This document shows positions 34,261 through 46,713 of a stretch of DNA of 64,000 nucleotides, piece by piece. Each line of letters starts with the position of its first letter. The first letter of the stretch is position 1. Origin of the DNA: Kalmusia sp. IMI 367209 (lineage: Eukaryota > Ascomycota > Dothideomycetes > Pleosporales > Didymosphaeriaceae); the NCBI GenBank assembly GCA_027946365.1, contig JAPEUQ010000002.1, positions 1-64,000 of the forward strand. Direction: 5' to 3'. Position numbers and translations under genes: made by a program. The notes beneath the pieces were generated by a model. The model was not told the DNA's origin. It ran no database searches and was given only the letters and a program-made list of their open reading frames with translations.

Positions 34261-36027
34261 AGTGGCTTCTCTGCGGCATCTATGGACCCTGTATATCATT
34301 TTTTACATCTCGTTGTAATTCCCTTAATTTACATGAGCATCTCTAGAAAGGTAGTGGGGGGAACTTATCGATAGTCCATAGACGTACAGCATTTGTGTAG
34401 TCAGAATTACGGGCCTAGGACTGGCCCAATACACCTCACACATCACAGCCAGCTCGGCTCACAATCATACTTTCAAAGAAGTAGTTCGTGATGACTGTGA
34501 TCCAATATCTCTTAACCGACCCTGCGGCCTTGTAACGTGAGGTTGCCTGACCTGGGCATTGCGAGCAGATGTAGAAGCTCGCCGAAGCATACGCACATAT
34601 ACGGTTGCGCCTATGTGTGTCGTGTCGCTTACGGAGCATAAATCTACGAAAGCGCGACGCTAACGAGTGTCGCAAGCCTAACTAGCATCGTCAGACACTA
34701 CCGTCGAGAGGTTCGGCTGATAGACTCAGCAGCAGGTGGCATAGGTCATTTAGAGGGTCCGTCGGTGTCTAACATGCTTAGTGTCACAGTATCTGCAGAT
34801 GGCGACATGCATCGCACTAGAGGAGAGAATTCGTGTAATATTCACAAGGTACTGCAACCAAGCTGAACCTTAACGCGCCTCACTCTACACTGCACACACT
34901 CATGACGGCTCTTCTTTGGGCCCAGGCTCGACATTTTGAGCTATGCGAACGTCCCTATAATTAATGGCTTTCGCTGTGAGATGGATGCTGTCTGAGATCG
35001 AGAGCGAGAGCGCGATGTCCACCCATATGCTTGGATTTACTCAATGCATGCGGCGGTACCCCAGCCCTAGCTGATCCTAGCTCTCTGACGTCAACATGCA
35101 TGATCATGTTGCGAAACCTTAGCATTATGCAGCGGGCCTGCCTTGTCGCGTTGGCCACCTCTAGTCTTATCACCAATCGTCGTTATGCTATGAAGGCCGC
35201 TATCTTATATACCTCTCCCGCCCGCCTAGAGCGACATCCTAGTTCAGTCGTTGTACTGCCAGGGTGAAGGCATCTCCCTCATGTTTGCAGCGCTCAGCCA
35301 GTTACTTCAAAGCCTCGTCACAATTAAGCTGTTGCCCATCTAACCGCATTCCCTCCCTACTTGCACTCAGTGACGGGTGCGCTCATCACATGCAGTTTGT
35401 TAAGGCTATAGGCATAACGTGCAGCATGTTTGTCTTCATTGCCCTCTTGGCCGAAGGTGCCACCGCAATGTGATGATCCCTCCCAAGAGCACAATCAGTC
35501 AACGTGTCGGCTCTATCATGGTCATGATTTTCAGTACGATTGGTTATGCTGTCGTTCTGATACTTCCTACTGAGCTTATTGGATATCTTGTTTATTGCCC
35601 CTTAAGTTAGGTGTCTTGAAGGGCGTTGATCAACCCATTTTTGTTGAAGGGCTAGTAGAAGAGCATTCAAAAGTTGCTAGCATGAAGCTTTTTTTCCCTT
35701 TGAAGTGCCAAGAACGTTAAGTATGCGGCTATTCGCCCCGACTTTGAAATGTTCGACACAATTTCGGCCCGATCTTCGTACTCGCACTCGCACTCGGTCT
35801 CGAATACGTTCGTCGTAATAGCACACATACCATACATTGCGGCTGAAGCATTACGCATTGTTTGGAAGTAAGCATAGCCTCTTTTCCAGTATACTGATAA
35901 AAAAGAAAGCTGTTTAAAAGGCAGACTTTGAGGACGACAATCAGTATCTGCCAGCAACGTAACCTCTGACAACACCCTACTTACCCGAACTCAAGTCTTC
36001 ATTTCTCCAATCTCTATTATCTCCACC
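34261..36027. other. Intergenic, 1.8 kb
   Basis: No gene I can support. Short frames at 35,264-35,610 are hydrophobic (AIGITCSMFVFIALLAEG) and could be part of a decayed transporter, but no motif fixes this. CTCGCACTCGCACTCGGTCTCG lies at 35,778-35,802, upstream of the next gene. Confidence 0.4.
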
Positions 36028-36676
36028 ATGGCCGCTCTATCTTTCCTGAACAATGGCTTCTTTTCTCCTCGATTCATGCTCCCACTCCATCTCATCCAAC
36101 TTGTTTTAATAGCTACTGCAATGGGCCTCTCCGTTCCGCGGCTTTTCATGAAGAACCAGCCACGCACAAGGGCCAATACAATAGCTCTAGGCATGGTAAG
36201 TTACCGTGGCCCATTTCAATGATACGTACACTCACATTTCGGTAGGGCGCCAAATCTCTCATGTTTCTTCTATATCAGCTTCTCTCGGAATACTCGCGCC
36301 CTTTCAAGCGCTGGCATAGTTACAAAGCGAATGTCATCATCAATTGTCTAGAAGTAGTATTCTGGGGTGCAGTAGCATTTCTCGTTATGCAGGCAAACTT
36401 GCAGAGATGCAGCGGCATTAGTTGCTACTTGAGTTGGGGAGTAGTAGGGCTGTCAATTGTGCTCAAGTACGTATAGCTTTCTCATGACCTAGTCAGCTTG
36501 CTTTGAAGTTTGATTGACATTGGAATAGTATTTCAATGTCATATACCGCTGCTATTGCGATCCGCGAATTCCGAGAGTTCAAGAGGAGGCGAAATGGAGG
36601 AAATGCGGACACTGATCGCGGCAGTAGTAGCTCATGCTCCATGCTGGCAATGCGATCGGCGGAGAGCAAAGCTTAA
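36028..36676 (+). CDS. Small multi-spanning membrane protein of unknown function
   Basis: Three exons: 36,028-36,195, 36,246-36,466 and 36,529-36,676 (introns 50 and 62 bp), giving 178 aa. Four hydrophobic segments: LIQLVLIATAMGLSVP, SLMFLLYQLL, the EVVFWGAVAFLVMQ helix, and WGVVGLSIVLNISM. The loop block FMKNQPRTRANTIALGMGAK and a CSGISC pair look conserved in a family of fungal four-helix proteins I recall only as hypothetical. The C-terminus is basic then Ser-rich (REFREFKRRRNGG). Splicing gives a clean frame to the end, so the gene looks functional. It lies between the MFS gene and the Zn2Cys6 regulator, with a CTCG repeat about 230 bp upstream. Confidence 0.75.
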
Positions 36677-37394
36677 ATATGCGCTCAAAGATTTGGCATA
36701 GCTTTACGCTTTCACTTTGCTGCCATCCGAAGAAAGCAGCTGACAATAGACGGCAATCGGCACGCGTTTAGAAATTGGGATTTTGATAGAGATACGCTCA
36801 GGCATTCTTTGATTCCGCTTGGTCTATACCAAAGCGTTTCACATACATCGATTCATAAACAACGATATATCTCTTTCTCGATCTATTCTCAGTTCGTCTC
36901 GAGTTTTTCGACTTTATTGAAGACTGTGTTCCGGTTTTGCGATGTTAGAATACAAAACCTGAGGTACTGCAGGATATCTTGCCCTATATTGTCTATTAAA
37001 GGTTGGTAGCGGGCTCATTAGGCCGAATTATTGACATATTCGAGATGATAAAGGGTTGCGACGGTTCAGATAGAAATAGAGAAGCACAAGTATTGGACGT
37101 CCTTTACTAAATCAAAACGCTTGTTTGATATCTCCGTCATGCACTCATCAACAATACTAGGAAGCTCTAGCTGTATGGACATAATCATCGGAGTTTCCAA
37201 TCGTCCCCTAGAATGGATTTTTTTATTTTCGTGACCTCGTGGATGGGTCTCTGGGCAATGGCACTCTTGTGATGTTGGAAATCATTAACCCTTACTGTTG
37301 GAAATGTGCCGGCATATAACTTCGCCACCCACGGTAATGTTAAGGGCCATGTCTATGTGTACGTGTGCGTGTGTATGTGTATGTATCTATATGG

Positions 37395-37444
<50 letters not shown>

Positions 37445-37995
37445 ATAAGATTTTTGTTGTCGCTCTCCTTGACATTGACCAAAACTTACCGCTTCTTGCT
37501 ACCTTCCTTTATCTTCCCTCGATTGATCGACTGGATCATTGGGCTCAGCGTGAATCTCCTCAGATGAATTCCTGGCCTTTTATGATGGCTCTCCAAACAA
37601 CATCATATAAGTGCGCGTCTTTCTCTTGATCAATACCGCCCGAAGTGAAGGACACAACATCAGGATCACATCTTCATTTCCCCTTGAAAATACTAGAAGC
37701 TATGATTTTCGATATATCTGGAAAGGGTATACCCAAGACGCGCTGTTTCGGGCGTGCTTGGCTTCGGACCGAATTTGGCTTGTAGATCGGAACATGGCGG
37801 ATCCCCCCCGGTTCATACAGGTATTGATTGGGCAAACCGCTATCCGCATTCGCGCCTAGATTGTACTAGTGCGCCGGCTCCGGCCTAGCACCGCCGCGAA
37901 GACCGCTTCTCATAGGAAACGGCGTGGCTCTCGTTCCCCGCTCGCAGTTTCGCTCTCGCACTCGCAGTCGCATTGTCTGTCGTACTTGGCTTGCA
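36677..37995. other. Intergenic with microsatellite
   Basis: No gene. It holds the TA/TG microsatellite at 37,391-37,443 and a CTCG-rich tract at 37,929-37,975 just before the Zn2Cys6 start. Confidence 0.5.
37391..37443. repeat. (TA)n(TG)n microsatellite
   Basis: About ten TA units followed directly by about sixteen TG units. It makes spurious ORFs of Val/Cys/Ile runs. Confidence 0.95.
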
Positions 37996-39126
37996 ATGCC
38001 GCGTTTGGGCTCGAAAAAATCCAGAGATGGATGCCGGCAATGCAAAGCGAGACGCGTTAAGGTAAGCTTCAGCCTCCATGCCCAATGTCTTACTGAAAGC
38101 TCCAGTGTAACGAGCAGAGACCCTGTTCCAACTGCATCAAGTATGGCGTAGATTGCAGCTTGTTGGGTTCTCTTGCTAGAGAACAGCTACTGGACGATCG
38201 TGCAAGCAGTACGCTATCTAATCGATCATCCTCACAGCCTAGCCCTGCCTCATCCTCAGACAATGCTGTTCCGATGCTGCCGGCGCTGCCGGGCAGCATC
38301 TTCGGCATGCGGCCATACAACCAACCTAACGGATGCCTGGATGGAAGATCTTGAGCTCATGCATCACTATACTGCTCATGCCTACCTCACTGTGCCTGGA
38401 AATGATCAAGCGAAGCAGACATGGGGCTTTTTGGTCACTCAAGAAGCGTTCCGAGACAAATTCTTGATGCATTGCGTGCTCGGATTCTCGGCCTCGCATC
38501 TTGCGTACATTGACCCACAGTCACGGTCAAAGTATCGCATCCAAGCGTCGAGTCATCAGTCTGCTGCCATAGCAGAGATTAATAGAGTGCTGTCAGGCAT
38601 CACTCCGTCGAACTGTCACGCCCTCTTTGCTGCAGCAAGCCTGATCACGCTGAATGCCTTCGCTGAGAGCTCGAGCAACACTGTCGGAGCACTTTTTGAG
38701 GTCTTCCAGCTTCTACGCGGCATGAACATTATTCTGAGCGACAATCAGACTCTCATTTGGAACGGACCATTCAGGTCAATTTTCCAGCATGCGCCCGATC
38801 CATCAAGGTCGCTCCCTCCATTACTATCTTCATGCATGGTCCAGCTTCGAACGTTGATGGAAGAAACCGAGCTATGCTCTCCAGTAGCTTATACGGCGGC
38901 CAACCAGCTCTTGGAATCACTTCAATCTGGTATTGATGGCTCTGCGCACATAGCAATGCGCGCAGTAATGTTTTGGCCTATCAAGGTAGATCAAGAATTC
39001 ATCGATGCAGTAGGCGCTAGGCGGGACGAATATGTCACCAGGGTAATGCAACAATACCTTCGCATAATGAATCTCGCTGGGGCAGAATTCTGGTTCATGT
39101 CGTCTTGGCGCAATATCACATGCTAA
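37996..39126 (+). pseudogene. Zn2Cys6 transcription factor, frameshifted
   Basis: Exon 1 at 37,996-38,061 and exon 2 from 38,106 (44-bp intron GTAAGC...CCAG). Together they encode a perfect zinc cluster: CRQCKARRVKC then CNEQRPCSNCIKYGVDC (Cx2Cx6C-x5-Cx2Cx6C), beginning at residue 13. A Ser-rich linker follows. The frame then moves by one base between about 38,250 and 38,330, after which TNLTDAWMEDLELMHHYTAH opens 260 codons typical of fungal regulators of this kind (DLELMHHY block). I see no plausible intron that would fix the frame. Otherwise it is open to 39,126. Such proteins activate nearby metabolic genes. The MFS and AsaB-like genes upstream are obvious candidates. Recent loss or a sequence error are both possible. 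Confidence 0.75.
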
Positions 39127-39639
39127 AGATTGAATTCATTAGTCATGATCATTGTGAACATCCTCATATTTGAAGTTCCCCTTCAGGATTTCGTTATCAG
39201 CAACGCTCCCTGCCTACGCTAATCTTCCAGGCATAGGTTGCCCTAGACTGGGATTGGCTGGCCTCGCCAAGGCCACGATAAGAGAGTTTGCACCTCTTGT
39301 CTTCAAGCATCGCGGGATTCTCCCTCTCCTAAAGAATCGCACTTATAGGGAGAATCAAGAGACTGAGGAGCCCGTACATTAGGCCATTTTTACGTTAACT
39401 GTAAAAAATAATACTAAAGAAGATAGTACTTTTCAAGATTGAAAATAATAAAGCGGAGAAACCTGTCATAGTATTGCCAGTCACAATGAGTATTTATCCA
39501 GTCCCACGAAGCACAAGACCGACAGATAATATCATGTTTGACCAATTTAGACTCCAACTCATAGCACCCAGCACTTACTGAAGTCTCAAGTGTCGTTGTT
39601 CTCAATATAGCTTCAACAGAGTCATGATGGTGAATATAG
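39127..39639. other. Intergenic, convergent ends
   Basis: Region between the regulator (+) and the ankyrin remnant (-). A 70-codon plus-strand frame at 39,170-39,382 is not recognised. Confidence 0.4.
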
Positions 39640-41865
39640 TCCTGATAGTTTTCAGCCTTCCACTTGTGAAACATCCGGGCCAAAGCGTGGTGGCCGTGCT
39701 GCCAAGCCCTGTACACTGTCCTCCGATAATCAGTATTCATGAAGCCCTTCATACCTTCATCTGCGCCTAACTGGAGTAGATATATCCAGACGGCCGGATT
39801 TGGCCGCACCCTTGATCGTTGATCTTCCCTCAAAACAACCCAGTGGTGCGTTCAAATTGGCCCCAGCACTGATTAGAATATTAGCTATATCGAAGCGGCC
39901 TGCGATTGCCACAGATTGGAGCGCCGTAACGCCATGGTAGTTGGCTGACTGAACGTTGATATCTCCGCCCCTTTTGAGCAGCTTCTCGACTACTACGACG
40001 CTGAACCGTCGGTTAAAGTCAAACTTGATGTATATAATCAACTCATGCTTGCGCTCAAGAGCTTCCCATATCGCAGTGACCCGATGAAGAAAATCTTTAA
40101 TATCAATGTCGAGGTCTCCAGGAAACTCGAAGTAACTCAGACAACCCCCGGTGTTCACAAAATCATCTGGCTAACATCCGATGTCTAAAAAGATGCGCAT
40201 CATGCCTTCTCTTGAATTAAATACTGCACCCTGAAATGCCTGTCCAACATCTTGTGGGTTCGGTTCCTGTTTCTGCAGTACTTCGATCTCCAGAACTCGA
40301 GCAAAGATTTCTTTATTCTCTGCATCGGCGGCACTGAACAATGGGTTTCAGACACATTCATTTACCATATCTTCATGGCTTTCTTCATTGTTATAATTGC
40401 ATGTGTAGGAATCATCCTCCCAATGCCGTTGGTGGCGATCAGATATTTCTGGCCATCTATGTCTGTTGTAGAAGAAATTCTCGCGACACATACAAGCACA
40501 CGAAATTGAGGTTGGCAGGGCGGGCACTAACATAGACGAAGAAGTTACAAAACTCTTCGTTGCCTCTTTCTAGTGCTATCTGAATAGAATTTTGCTCTGG
40601 AGTTGAAGAACAATACCAAAGGTCAGAATCGGAACCTTAATCTCAGGAAATTTGATCTTAGCGTCCTGTAAATCGATGGCGTCATTCTTCAAGTTGGGAA
40701 CGGATGTGTAATCAACGGATGCCCCAGCCCAGAGTAACAATTGAACCATTTCCAAATTGCCAGTGCAAGCAGCAAATTGTATAAGAAATCTTCCACCAGT
40801 TTGCTTCAGATTGACTCCTTTCGCAATCAGTCGGCGAACGAAATCGATGTTCCCGACGTATACAGCGCAGTGAATTGGTGCTCGTGTGTTGATTTCCCTA
40901 CTACGTATAAGTTGATCAAGAAGACGAGGCCGGCAATATTGTTAGTATAAGTATAAGTGCCAATACTAGAATCAGCCTCAAAAAGATAGTCTGCAATCTT
41001 GATACCACGATTGAACAGCGCATAGACCAGCGGACTTCCCTGATTTTCGTAGCTCTTAGCAGAGATATCAAGGCCTCTACTCCGTAGTGTCTTCAACATA
41101 TCGAGACTGCCACCTATAGCAGCAGGTTTATATGATATACGTGGCATCTCTCTCAAACTTTCAAGCCCGAAATTGTTTTGGTATCCGGAGGTCAAGGACT
41201 TCCACATCTCTCGCACAATAGCAGTGATGAAGATGACTTCATTAAAAGCTGTTTCCATTTTTTTTGGGGGAATTTCCGAGGTATTCAGTCATGTAACTTA
41301 GGATGTTGAAATTTCCCTTTTGGATGGCAAAATTCAACAGCGATGGCTTTTGTTCAGATTTTGGGACTTGATGCGGATTTGATATCCTTGGAAATGTTCC
41401 ATACTCAAGCGAAAAGCGAACAATGCCTTCATTGCAGCTTCAATAGCATACTCGAGCAATGTCATATGCCTAGAGTTGCCATTTCAACCTTTATAGTTGA
41501 TTTCAACACCACTGAGAAGTGTAGTGAGGAGCAGAAAATTGTGTCCTTCCGCTGCTGGAAGTAGAAGCTAGCTTGCAAACGCTTCTACAGTGGGCAGACC
41601 GCGACTCATGAATCTTGCAAGGAATTCGCGATTCTATGCCTCTCGAGTGAACTCAACGACGACTGGAGCAACCTCTAATATGCTGAACTTGTCAGACAGT
41701 AAGTAAACAACGTGATTCAGTAACTCAATCTGCTTTCCGAGGGTTGAGAGATCGTTTCGGTTCTTGACATTGATATCCATGCAGGTGTTTTTTCGAGGGG
41801 TCATGTAAGGTGTGGGATCACAGAAAACAGAATGGATTGCAGGGCAGAATTCGCTACTTAACAAT
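39640..41865 (-). pseudogene. Ankyrin-repeat protein pseudogene
   Basis: Read on the minus strand from 41,865: FLARFMSRGLPTVEAFASKL with LLPAAEGHNFLLLTTLLSGV (41,540-41,620); a middle part with GSPLVYALFNRGIKIADYLF (40,980-41,040); APIHCAVYVGNIDFVRRLIA and QFAACTGNLEMVQLLLWAGA (40,720-40,880); and HGVTALQSVAIAGRFDIANI with LISAGANL (39,850-39,940). The end reads YLLQLGADEGMKGF and YRRTVYRAWQHGHHALARMF (39,660-39,780). Blocks of about 33 residues with xTAL/ALxxA...LLxxGA are ankyrin repeats, here in the large Ser/Thr-poor fungal type. At least five frame changes and several stops separate them. Normal base composition argues against strong RIP. Function unknown; dead. Confidence 0.82.
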
Positions 41866-44645
41866 GGGATTTAGAAAAGATCTTCAACTCTATCTTCAAA
41901 TATAGATGAAGCAATTTCCTAATCACTTTGAGGAAGAGCAGTTTGATTCGGAAATTCCCCATTTTTATGATGACCGGTGGAGATGTTGATCGTACCAAGA
42001 TGACGCAGGAAATGACACTAGGGTTTAATCCCCGCACTTCAAAATCGCATGTCTCTCAGCATAGTCATATTGAGACTTGGTCTTGAACCTTGGTGAGACT
42101 CAAAACTTACAACATGTGGTGAGGGTAATAGGCTTGAAGGTGTAAATACTTCAATGCCGGACGGTGTCATAGGCCGCAGAGAAATCTTCAATAATATGTT
42201 CTATCAGCCAACGTTTAATTAATATTATGTTCTCTATGACTTATGCAGCTACTGTCGTTCAGAATTTGCCATCGCGTGATTTTCTCTCTGCTTCTTGACT
42301 TTGGCACCAGGTACCGATACACCATGAACTCTCACACTAGAACGATGTCGCCTATTCGCTTCTCGCTCCACAGTACGTGACTATATAAACGACCACTCTT
42401 TCCTTGAGATGTCCCTCTTCCTGCATGCCCATTTCTTAAAGACTCTTTCAAATTGCGGCTTCCTGTGCACAATTATCTGCAAGCATCTCTTAAAAGTCCC
42501 AATATCCTTGTTCATACTTTCTCTCTAAGCTACATCGGCATTCCATGTGCTTCATTACTGACGGTAGGAACTGGGGATCTATCTCAGACATCTGATGCAA
42601 TTTATTCATGCGCGAGTTCCACATTTCATCTTCTACCTTTCTTTCCATCATCTTGATGATCTTTGAATATAGCTTTGCCTCTTATCAGGGTCATTATCAG
42701 GGTCAAGCAGATAGCGAAAATCTAGGAATTTGAATAGTTCGCGCGCAACTTTGGGTTTGATATTATATCGCATGCGCATCGGGTTGAGATGCAGCTCGGT
42801 CATAGAGGAAGTCGAGGAGGTGTGAAAGCTGGAATATTAACCCTAGGCTGACTTCCAGACTGTCTGGAGCGGAGATCCTGTGTCCTCCGGTCACCCATCA
42901 CGTATTAATTTTCCAAAACTGCAAAGCCATTCAAAATAGCTATTATATCCACCTCCCCCAACTGTGGTTGATGAACGTAGTCTTATCAGACCGAATTCCG
43001 TCATTCAAAGCAAGAGTCAAGGCCCGCTTAGATGATCTAACAAGATCGATCTTATCGATCTGATAGGATTGCTGAAACGCAAAACCTTTTATGTTATCAG
43101 TCTTTTATACGCCTTTTGAGTCATAAAGCAGGAAAGGAACCGCTACTTGTTTAGCATCTACTAGTCTTTTCAATTACCTATACCTTTTACTAAAAATCTA
43201 GTACGATGACAGCTATGATCACAAAGATCTTCTTCGTAGGGTACTGTATAACATGAATAATTAATACTATCGATAAATTAATAATGGAAATCCAGTTGAT
43301 ATTTTAACACAGATGTACACCTAATTTTACTAAATTTGTAGAATATGGAATGAGCCTATATAAGATATTCATGTTTTTCATTTATTTTCATTGCCGCCTT
43401 TGTTGATTTGATCATCGCACGCGACTGATTTACCCAGCAGGAGGGACATCTGCTATTCACGTCCACCTGTACTGAGTACGTATAACCCACTCAAGTCTAA
43501 TTTTACGTAGTTGCTACATAAATATAGTTCTTCGCTCCGGATGATAGAAGAAAGAAGCGCCCAGCTCAGAAATGAGACTAAGAGGATGAAATTTTTGTCG
43601 ACTGAAGAAGAAATTGGGGTTTGTATATTCATTCAATGAGAGGCTTTACGCGAGCCTTCCTATAAAGGAATAGACGAGTGTGCGTGTAAGTAGGTGGATG
43701 TCAAATGGTCGAACAAACTCCACGGAAGATCGCCATCGGAATCAGGGCAAGAATCGAGCAGCTATACAGACAAAAGGCAAGGTAACGTTCATTGCTTTAT
43801 TGTGAAATGTTTGCATATCAATGCAAAAGTGTAAGACAATATCTAACTCAAGAAGCCTTGTTAAGGACACTGGTGAGGATGGCTCTAGTAGGAAGAGTGC
43901 TAAAGATCTTCATGTGCCACTATGCCCCATTCGGAAGGGCTCGGAACGCAAAACCGGAAAACACGGGCTTGCATGGACTGTGAGAGCTTCAACACCAGAC
44001 TACATGCACGGAATCTCCCTTCACAGCTAAAAGTTTAGGGATATTAAGACGTTTTAAAGTTGCGATAGTGCTACGCATAGCTTGCCCCAAACATCATTTT
44101 TATTAAGGGTTTCAAAGGGCAAAGACTAACGACAGCCAATGATGTTAAAATATCCAGCCACTTAGTGTAATGGCAGCTATACAGGCAGCCAGACTCATAG
44201 CCACTCATTCAATCTACAGACCTTCTCCTTCGAATGCTAATATCTACACTCCGGCGTAAGACTTAATCTAGGAAAAAAAAATGGTGCTTATACCAAAGGT
44301 GGGAGCTTTTACGAGGCGAGGTGTCAAAAGAGAACCGGTGAATTTAAAGTGGTGGCTTCAGCACCTGTGAAAGTGGTCTCTCCAATCATGATTAACAGAT
44401 TAGCGCTATAGGTTCGTATATGCAAAGCGTATCGATGTGACCAATAGCCAAGAAAGTGAGGCTGATATTGTTTTACTAAGCGACAGTGGCCTTCCCCTCA
44501 CTCAGCCTGATACGATCATCCAACTATTCTCTTTGCCCTAACGTGCCCAGCATCTTAAACTACATTCGCTTTTCTGACTCCCTTCGATGCCTCATGCTCT
44601 CTCTCTCAGTACCTGACGGCCCGGCCCGCAACGCTCGATCTAGGC
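41866..44645. other. Intergenic, 2.8 kb, with a repeat fragment
   Basis: No supported gene. Short frames near 42,453 and 43,700-44,030 are not recognised. The repeat fragment at 43,085-43,215 is listed separately. Confidence 0.4.
43085..43215 (+). repeat. Terminal fragment of the 1.2 kb repeat (copy-2 type)
   Basis: CTTTTATACGCCTTTTGAGT, AAAGCAGGAAAGGAACCGCT and the following ~60 bp align with 14,300-14,420. Here the GC positions lost at 14.3 kb are kept. Confidence 0.6.
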
Positions 44646-46713
44646 ATGTTGCGTGGACTGACTAAGAAGGTCAGTCGGGTGTTCAAAAAGGATGAGGAGC
44701 CCGGCAAGGTGGACCAGTCGGCTCATTTTGAGCGTACGGACGTCGATGATGACTATTCGCGATCATCTCTATTGATGAATCCAGTGTGTAACAGCGAACT
44801 CAGGCAGCTGCAGCGACGAGAAACTTGGGCTCCAGGCTCATCATCTGGCTTCATAGCATCGAGAAACCGCCTCAGACGAAATGGAAATTCGATACATCAA
44901 CAATCAATGGTCACACTCCACGAAAGCTCTGCTATGGGCGATGAATCTTATAAAGAAAGGGGTCATCCACACCCTTGTCCCCCTAGGCGAACGGTGCCTT
45001 TCAGAAGCTCGACGTTATCGCATTCCCATGACGAAACTCAAATTGCAAACGATGCACAAATGTAAGGTCTACATTCCAGAATTCTCGGCATTTTTGCTTT
45101 ACAGACCGAACGCGCATTGTTCGTGAGTCGATTACTAAATATACCCAGAGCAGCTGAACTTCAACGGCAAGAGGCGATTACGGCGGAAACAGAGTTATCC
45201 TTCAAAGCCGCGAGCGAACAGCGAGAACAGTCTAGCCTCAACCACCACGAGCTATATCGAACTTGGCGTTATGATACCTATAGTATGGATGAGGCGTGGC
45301 AAGACTACGATGCCAATTTATGGGATTCTGCGCCAATAGATACCGCTCCCGCGTCAGGTTCTACCCTTCAGCTACGCTCGACTTCGAGTGGAGACGCCAG
45401 AAGATCGACAGAAGTCTCCTGGACGGGCTGGCTGGGGTCATTCTCTCCCTTCGCTGTCGCTACGAGGACTTCACCGAATCCGTCGGCAGATAGGCAGTTT
45501 AGCACAGATCAGAGCTTTCCGAACCAAATCGAGGAATCGTCGGTCAATAGAGACTCTCATCCGTTAAGCGAACATAGATCCCAGACTGTCAGTAAAGAAT
45601 GTATGGTTTGCGTTGAGGAGAGGCCTCTCGCTCTATTTCCATCCCGCGGTCCGACAAACCGATGCGAGCACGATGCGAGCATATGCCTAGGCTGTCTCGA
45701 AACCCACATCAAGACACGGATGGATAGCAATGCATTCAATGAAGAGATGATCAAGTGTCCCGAATGCTCAGAATCTCTTACAATTGATGAAATTCAACGA
45801 TACGCCGATCCATCGACAGCAGAACTCTTCGAGACAAGGGCAACAGAGAACGCTATCGACCAAATATCTGAACTCTTCCGGTGTCCTGCAAAGGATTGCG
45901 GCTCGGCCCAGATACATGACTCGGGTGAGAATTCCCCAATCGTTCGCTGCATTAAGTGCAATGGAAGCTTTTGCTTCCAGCACCGTGTTGTCTGGCACGA
46001 CACGCTGTCGTGTGCCGAATATGACCGCTTTCTATCCAACCCACGTGGTTTTCGCAGCGCCTTTGAGGTTCATAATGAGAGGATGGAGAATGAGCGCACG
46101 GTAAAAGAGCGCCGACGCCGCAACCAGGAAGATCACGATGCGAAGTATGCGCAAAACTTGATGGCAAGCGGGCAGCGAGAGGAGGCGAAGAGGAAGGCAG
46201 AAGCGGAAAAGAAGGAATGGAGAGAGCGTGAGGATCGAGAGAAGAAGAAGAGGCAGGAAGAGCGGGTGAGACAACTCGAGCAAAGGAGGATGATGGTGGA
46301 GGAAGCCGATAGGAAGAAAAAGCAGGAAGCAGCGAACCTGAAAACTATTGCGGCGACAACAAAGACGTGCCCCAACAGAAGCTGCCGGTGGCCCATTGAG
46401 AAGAATGCTGGATGGCAAGTGTTCATGTTGTCTTTCAGTCAGTGCAGATTTGCTAACTTATCTCTTGTAGTGCCCATATGACTTGTGAGTCACCTCTTTC
46501 ATACGTACATCTCCTACCTGATTCCTTCACCCTGGTCATTGGCAAGATGTTGATGCAAATACGCCTGCTATCTGCCAGATCAAGGTAACCAACCCCGTAA
46601 TCTTCCTACGATTACCTGGCTAAATCTTTTATCACATCATAGGTCGGAAGTGCCGCCATGAATTCTGTTGGAACTGCTTGCGAGTCTATCCTGACTCATG
46701 CTCTGGATGCTGA
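44646..46713 (+). CDS. RBR-type (RING-IBR-RING) E3 ubiquitin ligase
   Basis: Proposed exons: 44,646-45,061, 45,149-46,414, 46,471-46,484 and 46,643-46,713, giving 588 aa. Introns: 87 bp (branch TACTAAAT), 56 bp with a GC donor (GCAAGT, branch GCTAAC), and 158 bp (GTGAGT). RING1 starts near residue 290 (ECMVCVEER...CEHDASICLGC...IKCPEC). The IBR follows with FRCPAKDC, VRCIKCNGSFCFQH and LSC (about 375-430). A charged coiled coil (EREDREKKKRQEERVRQLEQ region) spans about 445-555. RING2 reads CPNRSCRWPIEKNAGC, then across the tiny exon AHMTCRKCRHEFCWNC; the Cys of NAGC is the expected thioester residue. RBR ligases pass ubiquitin through this Cys. Substrate unknown. The short C-terminus stops 11 residues after RING2. 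Confidence 0.82.

Noticed and set aside
35264..35610. Short hydrophobic frames as a transporter gene
   Set aside because: Only one or two possible membrane segments and no family motif. Too weak to call.
37298..37629. Two plus-strand frames with Val/Cys and Ile/Tyr runs
   Set aside because: They are produced by the TA/TG microsatellite.
46032..46426. Minus-strand hydrophobic frames of 97-128 codons
   Set aside because: They are the antisense of the RBR coiled coil: Lys/Glu/Arg codons read as Phe/Leu/Ser on the other strand.
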